Below are positions 56,287-64,000 of a stretch of DNA of 64,000 nt, one piece after another; positions within the stretch are counted from its first letter, which is position 1, and the number at the start of each line of letters is the position of its first letter. Location of the stretch: NCBI RefSeq assembly GCF_030253575.1, contig NC_080561.1:29176564-29240563 (forward strand). Reading direction: 5' to 3'. Source of the DNA: Rhododendron vialii (Eukaryota; Streptophyta; Magnoliopsida; Ericales; Ericaceae). The position numbers and the translations under genes are program-made. The notes beneath the pieces were generated by a model that was not told the origin of the DNA, ran no database searches, and saw nothing but the letters and a program-made list of their open reading frames with translations.

Positions 56287-58001
56287 CCGACGCACCCTCT
56301 CCCTCTCTCTCTCTCTCTTGGGTCTTGCATCCATAGCTCAAACCCATGGAAACCCAACCTCTCTATGCCGTGTTCTAACTTCCCCGACGTGTGAGTTGCG
56401 TTGATTAAGCTTGGAAGGGGTGTATCTCGGTGGATTTCGAATTTGAAGCCCTAGAGTTCGATTGAGCTTGAGCTTGTGCTTTCGATCTTTGAGGTAGGGA
56501 AATCTAACTACTTTTATGTGTTTTTGAGTTAGTGTGATGTGTGGATATTGTGATTGATTTTACTTTTGTTGATTGTTTGGGATTTGGCCTTGAAAATCCC
56601 TTATTTTCGTCACTTTTCTGCTCCTGGCCGGACTGGTTCAAGTTTTTTTTGCAGATCTTGCAGAAATTCCCTAGGACTCTATAAAGCTCCATTTTGGTTG
56701 ATTCTTGCGCCAAAAGTTCCGTGTTTGAGTCTACTATCTAGGAAAAATATGAACAGAAATTCATACTCATAAATTATACCCAGAAACGTCCATTCTCCAA
56801 TCTGTATTCCAGATCTGGATGTGTTGTTTTTGTTCCCTGACAGCAGTTCGTATTTTGGGCATAACTCTTTCATGCGATGTCGGTTAGATTCGATTCAAAT
56901 TGCGTTGGACAGCTGATTCGATCCTCTACAACTTTGTTTGAATACTTGCTTTCGGATTCTGAGGTTTGGTGGACCAAAATGGGCTTGCAATCAGAGTTGA
57001 GAAACTCGAAACACTTGGTTTTTGTACAATCTGTTAAATTAATAGCGTTAGCGGACTTGTATTGGTTATTATGGGAAATAGTTTATAAATGATGAGTGGT
57101 TAATAGTGATAATTACGAATGAGATGGGTGCCGACTTGGGATAGTTAGTCCTTCAGGTTTCATTTATTGAACTTTTGTTACATGTTTGGTACTTGTTGGT
57201 ATAAGCCGATGGTGTGAGGTCTATAGGCCTGAACATGAGATTGCGTAAGATGAAGTGGGAATAGTGCGAGGTCCCAAATGCTCAGTAGGGGATAGTGCGA
57301 GGTCCCGAATGCTCAGATTAAAATCGTATGGCAAGGATACGGAAATGAGATGTATGATACATTTAAAATGCCTGATGTAGTGGTACTTCGATAGAAATAG
57401 AAATAGACGAGTAGCGATTCCACGTGTTGGGTTGTTTCGTTAAGTTCGTAAAGTCATAGGTAAAAGATGGAACGTGGGTAGAAATGGTATTAATTGGGCA
57501 TTAAACTCCTTATTCGGTTTAAACTTTCTTGTTGGCAACTCAGTGAATTGTGTCCTCATTCATTCATTACACTTTACTCAATTCATATAAACGTAGCGCC
57601 GATTTCTCTACTGGGCTAGTGTAGCTCAACCTATCATCATTTTCAGGTACACCTCAAGGGCATTGATTTTGGAGTGCATGAAGTGCATCTTTTACATCGT
57701 ATCTTTTGAAAGCCGACAATCAGGAGTTGTTCTAGCATCTTTGTATACTCCCTTTTGAAAGATGCAATTGTAACTTCATTTGAACGCTTTTGACTTTGGG
57801 AATCATGTAATCGCTAAACTTATCCTCTTTTGACTAATTCTGGAAATTGGGCCAAGGTGTCAATATTGTAACTCTATTCAAACTTGATTTTATTCTCTCG
57901 CATGAATTATGAAAAATATTTTGGGGTATTATGATGTATTATAACGTTGGACTTTTGTTGGAAATGCTATTATTATTATGTTGAAAATCCAGGGCGTGAC
58001 A
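56008..58001 (+). repeat. 5' LTR of the TR-GAG element
   Basis: It starts TGTAGAGACCCG and ends GGGCGTGACA. It includes a long CT microsatellite (56243-56283) and a short tandem repeat TAGTGCGAGGTCCC.AATGCTCAG near 57262-57325. Confidence 0.95.
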
Positions 58002-58004
58002 ACT

Positions 58005-58016
58005 TGGTATCAGAGC
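58005..58016 (+). promoter_or_regulatory. Primer-binding site (initiator tRNA-Met)
   Basis: TTGGTATCAGAGC begins three bases after the LTR and is complementary to the 3' end of plant initiator tRNA-Met. Confidence 0.9.
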
Positions 58017-58247
58017 ATAGGTTTAGAATACCTCGAGACCGTTGGGAGACTTTTAGGTTCATGGGTTCAAAATCATTACATTTTAACAAAGCTTGGGCAT
58101 ACTTGTGTGAGTGACATTCATTCAACTATGTGGCATTGCATTTACGTTACTGTGGGCTTGCATAGAGTTGTTAGACCAGATTGGTGGAGTTATAGATTCG
58201 TAGTATATCTGTTGTTGATGATCTCTTTATTGTTTCTTTGTAGAGAG

Positions 58248-59372
58248 ATGCCTCCAAGACATGAGAATAGACAGGGTAGGATTGGGAATCTGAAAATGGG
58301 GGCAGGACAGAATCAATTTGCTAGGGAAATTGTAGCAGCACTTGCGGCAGCTAATCTTTTACAACCACCTCCTAGGGAGAATGCGGACAATCGGGCCTTA
58401 ATAGCCATGCGAGAGTTTAGCCGTACGAATCCACCTCAGTTCGATGGGGAAAGTAACGATCCTCTTGTAGCCGACCATTGGCTTGCACACATGCGTAAGA
58501 TCTTTAATGCTCTCAAGATTACGGAGGACGACCTACGGGTGAGTATAGTAGCTTGTCAACTTACCGGTGAGGCGAATGAGTGGTGGGAATCCATTTTAGG
58601 AGTAAGGAGAGACGCTCGGAAGGCGGCTAGGGCAGAGAGTCAAGAAAATGAGCCGGATGAGGAAAACCTAACTTGGGCTAAGTTTGAGGAGCTTTTTGAA
58701 AACCAATATTTTCCGGAGTCGTATCGTGAGCAACTTAGAAATCAATTTGAGAGGTTAGATCAAGGTAACATGGCCGTTTCAGAATATGCTACTAAGTTTC
58801 AGACTTTGTCCCGTTTTGCACCAGAGTTAGTTGCAATCGAGGATAGGAAATGTAGGCGTTTTGAGAAAGGGTTACATCCGTCTATCAAGAAGTTTGTGGT
58901 AGGTCAACGAATTGGAAGGTTTTCTGACATTGTCGAGTGCGCTAGAAGTATTGAGTATACAGAGGAGATACCAAAGGAATTGAAAATGCGGGAATCAAGG
59001 CAACAAGCCATTAGCAAGAATGTATCTATAGAAACGTTTGAGAGCCAAGGAAGGAAGAGACAAAGAGATCAATTTCAATCCACCTCAGGCCAGCATAGTT
59101 CAGAACCACCTAACTTTTCTAGGACGTCAGGAGTATCGTTGGGGTCAACGATTGTGTGTTATCGGTGCCGTCAGTCGGGCCATCGTGCGATGGACTGTCC
59201 TCAGGAGAGAGAATATCATGGTCAGAGGCCACCTCGGGTTTGCTACCGGTGTCGTCATCCGGGGCACTTAGCGGTAGATTGTCCACAGCCGACAAGCAGA
59301 GGGAACATGCAGAGACCCACGAGGTCAGGTCATGCACCAAATACCGAATTGCGAGGTAACATAAATTCATAA
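58248..59372 (+). CDS. Retrotransposon gag (capsid/nucleocapsid) frame of the TR-GAG element
   Basis: An open frame of 374 residues from MPPRHENRQGRIG. The frame is also open upstream into the LTR, but this ATG is the usual position. The central region (FDGESNDPLVADHWLAHM, ACQLTGEANEWWESIL, FENQYFPESYREQLRNQF) is the plant Retrotrans_gag domain. The C-terminus carries two CX2CX4HX4C zinc knuckles (CYRCRQSGHRAMDC and CYRCRHPGHLAVDC). Gag packages element RNA into virus-like particles. No protease or polymerase follows, consistent with a parasite of an autonomous gypsy relative, probably of the Tekay/Del (chromovirus) kind by gag type. Confidence 0.9.
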   Translation: MPPRHENRQGRIGNLKMGAGQNQFAREIVAALAAANLLQPPPRENADNRALIAMREFSRTNPPQFDGESNDPLVADHWLAHMRKIFNALKITEDDLRVSIVACQLTGEANEWWESILGVRRDARKAARAESQENEPDEENLTWAKFEELFENQYFPESYREQLRNQFERLDQGNMAVSEYATKFQTLSRFAPELVAIEDRKCRRFEKGLHPSIKKFVVGQRIGRFSDIVECARSIEYTEEIPKELKMRESRQQAISKNVSIETFESQGRKRQRDQFQSTSGQHSSEPPNFSRTSGVSLGSTIVCYRCRQSGHRAMDCPQEREYHGQRPPRVCYRCRHPGHLAVDCPQPTSRGNMQRPTRSGHAPNTELRGNINS

Positions 59373-61880
59373 GTTGATGTTATGATTACTTATGCATAGT
59401 TGAAATGCTTACTTGCCGAATGATTGCCATTGTGAAAACGTATGGTCTAGTCTAGTATCGATTAAAATTGCGGAGTTATCTATGTGAACTTGTCTAGCAA
59501 AAAAATTTGAATGGATGTGCCACCTGGATTAGCTAAATGAGAAGACTCAAAATTAATAAATTGAATAGAAATCGTGGAAGGACTTAAGGGATTGAAATGA
59601 ACTTGATTACTGTTGGGCTTCTTAGAGCCATGAGATATGAAGTAATGGGCACTCTGTGAGCCCGTGGTGGTTATATAGGGTACTGTGTGCACCCGTGATA
59701 GTATTGGGCACTGTGTGAGCCTGTGGTATCTTGAAACTGTGTGGGCTCGTTGTCTCTTGGGTACTGTGTGAGCCTGTGGTTGTATGGGGCACTGTGTGAG
59801 CCTGTGGTTGCACTGGGTACTGTGTGAACTCGTTGGTGTGCTTGTGTGAGCCCAATGGGTACTATGTGAGCCCGATGTTGCGATGGGTACTGTGTGGGCC
59901 CTATGTCGTGAAGGGTACTGTGTGAACCCGATGTTGCGATGGGTACTGTGTGGGCCCTATGTCGTGAAGGGTACTGTGTGAGCCCTATGTTGTACTGGGT
60001 GCTGTGTGAGCCCGATGATGCAATGATGTATTCGGTGATGTGTGGACTGTTAGTTGACACGGTGAATCCGTGGGCCAATTGATTTATTTAGCTATTGGGT
60101 GCATAAGATATGTTGCTATTTAGTTTCAACCTGCATGTTTGATCTGTTATGTAAACATAGTGTATGAAATTGGCATTTAGAATATGGTGATGGATAGATA
60201 ATGATATGTGTGTGGATGTACGCTACGTGCCAAATAAATGATTGATAAAAGGTGTTTGAGTTGGGATGACTCGAATCTCTTAGTTATGTGTGACGCTATG
60301 TGATTATTGGAACCTCTCGTCCCAACTCCTTATTTTATCGCAACTTATGATTTGATGATTATTTTACATACCTTTCAATTTCGATATTATGGTCTTATTG
60401 AGATTACTGCTAGCTTAGTTGATCCTTCATAAAGATAGTGAAAGAGCAGGATTAGTTTGGACGTTGCAAATCCATGTCAAATCTAAATTGAGTTCTTTAC
60501 TTGGGGCGTCGGATGAGTACATGGAGGAATGTGGAATAGCAACACTTTGTTTCGAGAGTTATTTCAAATGTACCTACTTTGAACTCAAAGACTTTAAAAA
60601 AAAAGAAAAAGAAAAAGAAAGAGGATTTAATGTTTGCGAAAATTCATCCTTGGCATACTTCATCTTTGGGAATGAATGGAAGACTACTTACTCTTTTTCT
60701 CTTAAAATAAGTGTGGAGGTCTCGGGTTGTAAAATTTGGTGGATGTATATTGGGTATCTACGTATGAACATTACTGGTATTTCGTTAATGGAAATGTCTT
60801 ATTAATATGTTTGAAAATTGAGTTGAACTTAAATTTTTTTCTGAAAAAGAGTGATGCGATATGAAAGTTGATTCTTTGTATAATTCGTTTTGGAAATGAT
60901 AATGGTTCAAACTTGGAGTCGAAAACAAAAGCGGAGTGGATCCTATCCTGAATTCATTTCTATACTTCCTAAATTATTGTAATTTTCAGGTGACATATGA
61001 GGTGTTTATGAATGGTCATTGACAATGTCTGCCACAACGAATATCCCTTTTCAGGATTTTGTAAAATTTCATGACGGAAGGACAAGTTTTAAGACTTTGA
61101 ACTACTTGGACTGTATGTATGTGTGTGTGTGTGTGTATATTTGCATGGCTGATTTATCGTTGAAATGGCTTATTGGCATTCGAGATTACAATCGTGCTTT
61201 GGAAACTGTAGGCTGGAAAGTCATGGTCGTTATTTACTTTAGACTTCATCGTGTCGGACACCTTGACAGTGAGCTAGTGTTTGTTTGTTTGTTTGTTTTT
61301 TTTTTTTTAAGAGAACTTGTCTTTAGTAAGCTTTGAGAACAATTAAAGTTTTACTTGTGTGAGTCTTGGGAACGAGAATAAGTCGAGAAGTAAGAAAACG
61401 AGATGAAAAAAAAAAAAAGAAATGTATGAAAGTTGTTTCCTTTAGCGTCCGTGAAGAATTTGTAAATCTTGAGATGGAGAAGTTGATCTTAGAAGATGTT
61501 GATTATGTATCGCTTGGCAAGGTTGTTGAGTCAGGGTGTTATGAAATTTTCCTATGAGATTGGACACGGTCTTTGGAACCAGAATTGGTCAGTTGAAAAT
61601 AATGAGAACGGATACGGTTTATAAGGCCAAAGCCGGTTGGTAACATATTAGTGTCTCTTGCGAATACGATAACTTTGTGGTTTGATATGCGTTGATATTG
61701 GAACATGACAATTGTTTCGATGAGAAACTGTACTAGTTGACTGTGGCATTACGGAATTCTCTTGCGTTTTGACACAGGATTCGTGGATACAGACTGTTGT
61801 GGAGTGGACACTCTTTTGGACTAAAATTTCCTTGATGATGTGTCTCCATTGCTTTGCTTAAATTTCGGGACGAAATTTTT
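59373..61880. other. Internal region of the TR-GAG element without recognised domains
   Basis: Apart from the minisatellite and a short TG microsatellite near 61119-61137, I see no known domain. Frames up to 128 codons (60419-60805) show no family features and have AT-rich, low-complexity stretches. Confidence 0.6.
59640..60065 (+). repeat. Minisatellite in the TR-GAG internal region
   Basis: About a dozen units of roughly 30-40 bp are built on GGGTACTGTGTGAGCCCGATG with variable GTTGCGAT or GTCGTGAA spacers. One two-unit block near 59885-59970 is itself repeated. Confidence 0.88.
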
Positions 61881-61896
61881 TTTAAGGAGGGTAGAA
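61880..61896 (+). promoter_or_regulatory. Polypurine tract
   Basis: AAGGAGGGTAGAA directly abuts the 3' LTR and follows the GGGACGAAATTTTTTTT phrase commonly found at this place in Tekay/Del-type gypsy elements. Confidence 0.85.
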
Positions 61897-62125
61897 TGTA
61901 GAGACCCGTATTTTTTTTTTTTATTTATTTCAACAATTTTAATATTCTAATAAAAGTTAGAATTATGGGATAATATGAAATGTTATGTGAATATGTGATA
62001 TGGGTTGAATGTGATAGAACTTGAAAGTTAGGGGTGTTAGTGTAATGCAAAAGTACATGAGTATATATATATGGGTGTGTGAGAGCCACACAATCATTTT
62101 CCTCACCCTCTCTTCTCACACATGA

Positions 62126-62176
<51 letters not shown>

Positions 62177-63891
62177 CCGACGCACCCTCTCCCTCTCTCT
62201 CTCTCTCTTGGGTCTTGCATCCATAGCTCAAACCCATGGAAACCCAACCTCTCTATGCCGTGTTCTAACTTCCCCGACGTGTGAGTTGCGTTGATTAAGC
62301 TTGGAAGGGGTGTATCTCGGTGGATTTCGAATTTGAAGCCCTAGAGTTCGATTGAGCTTGAGCTTGTGCTTTCGATCTTTGAGGTAGGGAAATCTAACTA
62401 CTTTTATGTGTTTTTGAGTTAGTGTGATGTGTGGATATTGTGATTGATTTTACTTTTGTTGATTGTTTGGGATTTGGCCTTGAAAATCCCTTATTTTCGT
62501 CACTTTTCTGCTCCTGGCCGGACTGGTTCAAGTTTTTTTTGCAGATCTTGCAGAAATTCCCTAGGACTCTATAAAGCTCCATTTTGGTTGATTCTTGCGC
62601 CAAAAGTTCCGTGTTTGAGTCTACTATCTAGGAAAAATATGAACAGAAATTCATACTCATAAATTATACCCAGAAACGTCCATTCTCCAATCTGTATTCC
62701 AGATCTGGATGTGTTGTTTTTGTTCCCTGACAGCAGTTCGTATTTTGGGCATAACTCTTTCATGCGATGTCGGTTAGATTCGATTCAAATTGCGTTGGAC
62801 AGCTGATTCGATCCTCTACAACTTTGTTTGAATACTTGCTTTCGGATTCTGAGGTTTGGTGGACCAAAATGGGCTTGCAATCAGAGTTGAGAAACTCGAA
62901 ACACTTGGTTTTTGTACAATCTGTTAAATTAATAGCGTTAGCGGACTTGTATTGGTTATTATGGGAAATAGTTTATAAATGATGAGTGGTTAATAGTGAT
63001 AATTACGAATGAGATGGGTGCCGACTTGGGATAGTTAGTCCTTCAGGTTTCATTTATTGAACTTTTGTTACATGTTTGGTACTTGTTGGTATAAGCCGAT
63101 GGTGTGAGGTCTATAGGCCTGAACATGAGATTGCGTAAGATGAAGTGGGAATAGTGCGAGGTCCCAAATGCTCAGTAGGGGATAGTGCGAGGTCCCGAAT
63201 GCTCAGATTAAAATCGTATGGCAAGGATACGGAAATGAGATGTATGATACATTTAAAATGCCTGATGTAGTGGTACTTCGATAGAAATAGAAATAGACGA
63301 GTAGCGATTCCACGTGTTGGGTTGTTTCGTTAAGTTCGTAAAGTCATAGGTAAAAGATGGAACGTGGGTAGAAATGGTATTAATTGGGCATTAAACTCCT
63401 TATTCGGTTTAAACTTTCTTGTTGGCGACTCAGTGAATTGTGTCCTCATTCATTCATTACACTTTACTCAATTCATATAAACGTAGCGCCGATTTCTCTA
63501 CTGGGCTAGTGTAGCTCAATCTATCATCATTTTCAGGTACACCTCAAGGGCATTGATTTTGGAGTGCATGAAGTGCATCTTTTACATCGTATCTTTTGAA
63601 AGCCGACAATCAGGAGTTGTTCTAGCATCTTTGTATACTCCCTTTTGAAAGATGCAATTGTAACTTCATTTGAACGCTTTTGACTTTGGGAATCATGTAA
63701 TCGCTAAACTTATCCTCTTTTGACTAATTCTGGAAATTGGGCCAAGGTGTCAATATTGTAACTCTATTCAAACTTGATTTAATTCTCTCGCATGAATTAT
63801 GAAAAATATTTTGGGGTATTATGATGTATTATAACGTTGGACTTTTGTTGGAAATGCTATTATTATTATGTTGAAAATCCAGGGCGTGACA
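61897..63891 (+). repeat. 3' LTR of the TR-GAG element
   Basis: Nearly identical to 56008-58001. The differences I saw are about four substitutions and small changes in T and CT run lengths. Confidence 0.95.
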
Positions 63892-64000
63892 CCACATGAC
63901 ACCAGTATAGCAAAGAGCTCGCTTGAGTAATAAAAACCCTAGCATGGAAAAACATCAGTTCAGAGATAATCAAAGAAACAAACAAAGCAGGCCATTACAA

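Larger units (their letters stand above)
56008..63891 (+). mobile_element. Non-autonomous LTR retrotransposon, TR-GAG type (Ty3/gypsy-related), looks whole for its type
   Basis: The element is 7884 bp with TG..CA ends and a 5-bp duplication CCACA (56003-56007 and 63892-63896). Its two LTRs of about 1.99 kb differ by only about four substitutions plus microsatellite length, so insertion was very recent (well under a million years at usual plant rates). Its parts are a primer-binding site, an open gag, about 2.5 kb without recognisable protein domains, and a polypurine tract. No protease, reverse transcriptase or integrase is recognisable, so it would depend on a relative. It sits in exon 15 of the broken transporter copy B. 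Confidence 0.92.
51933..63938 (-). pseudogene. ERD6-like transporter, copy B: 3' exons 15-18, broken
   Basis: Exon counterparts: exon 18 at 52061-51933, exon 17 at 52893-52775, exon 16 at 53175-53116, and exon 15 split between 63938-63892 and 56007-55996 by a retrotransposon. Damage visible in this host gene is as follows. Exon 18 has TAG in place of the Glu codon of the PETKGR motif (51994-51996) and a 4-nt insertion over the original stop. Exon 17 has a 4-nt insertion near 52874-52877 that shifts the frame at IFPVNI. The acceptor before exon 16 is AA instead of AG. Exon 15 is interrupted by 7.9 kb. Exons 1-14 would lie beyond 64000. Compared with the intact gene at 10381-25279, this copy cannot give a normal transporter. 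Truncated or antisense transcripts cannot be excluded. Confidence 0.9.
44941..64000. repeat. Segmental duplication, copy B (DMP gene + 3' end of transporter), expanded by insertions
   Basis: Collinear with 5598-14840. Extra pieces relative to copy A are the foldback/CACTA nest (45446-47066), a solo LTR (47101-47814), a hAT element (50620-51556), an FB1 element (55258-55610) and the LTR retrotransposon (56008-63891). The end of the window still matches 14790-14840, so the copy continues past 64000. Confidence 0.85.

Noticed and set aside
60419-60805. 128-codon frame in the TR-GAG interior as a possible second gene
   Set aside because: It has a lysine-rich low-complexity stretch and no retroelement domain, and there is no evidence that it is translated.

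Overview
The window reads as nuclear DNA of a flowering plant, most likely a eudicot. It is AT-rich and intron-rich, and it is crowded with plant-type MITEs, SINEs, hAT, CACTA and Mutator-like elements, LINE scraps and LTR elements primed by initiator tRNA-Met. I cannot name the species. All calls were made by eye, without database searches.

Host genes are few. A FANTASTIC FOUR (FAF) family gene lies at 1916-2845 (minus). A single-exon DUF679 membrane protein (DMP) gene lies at 6837-7427 (minus). An ERD6-like monosaccharide transporter gene spans 10381-25279 (minus). I resolved 18 exons for it with consistent phases, giving 484 residues. Its introns hold a hAT MITE, a foldback element, a Copia-type fragment, SINEs and a piece of an unrelated MATH-domain gene. 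A broken partial copy of the transporter (exons 1-2) lies just upstream at 28636-31301.

From about 31.5 to 44.4 kb I see almost only mobile DNA. It includes a possible gene-capturing TIR element (32.3-39.4 kb) with calmodulin-like and B3-like fragments, a foldback array, and a Mutator-like TIR element (39.46-44.15 kb) split by a 3.7-kb solo LTR.

From 44.94 kb to the end lies a second copy of the DMP + transporter 3' block at 5.6-14.84 kb. The DMP copy (48559-49149) is intact. The transporter copy is a pseudogene: it has a premature stop, a 4-base frameshift, a lost splice acceptor, and a 7.9-kb LTR retrotransposon inserted in exon 15. That element (56008-63891) has nearly identical LTRs, an open gag and no recognisable pol, which fits the non-autonomous TR-GAG type.

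Comparing the two copies gives empty sites for several insertions: hAT 50620-51556, solo LTR 47101-47814, foldback 55258-55610 and the TR-GAG element. These can therefore be dated as later than the duplication.
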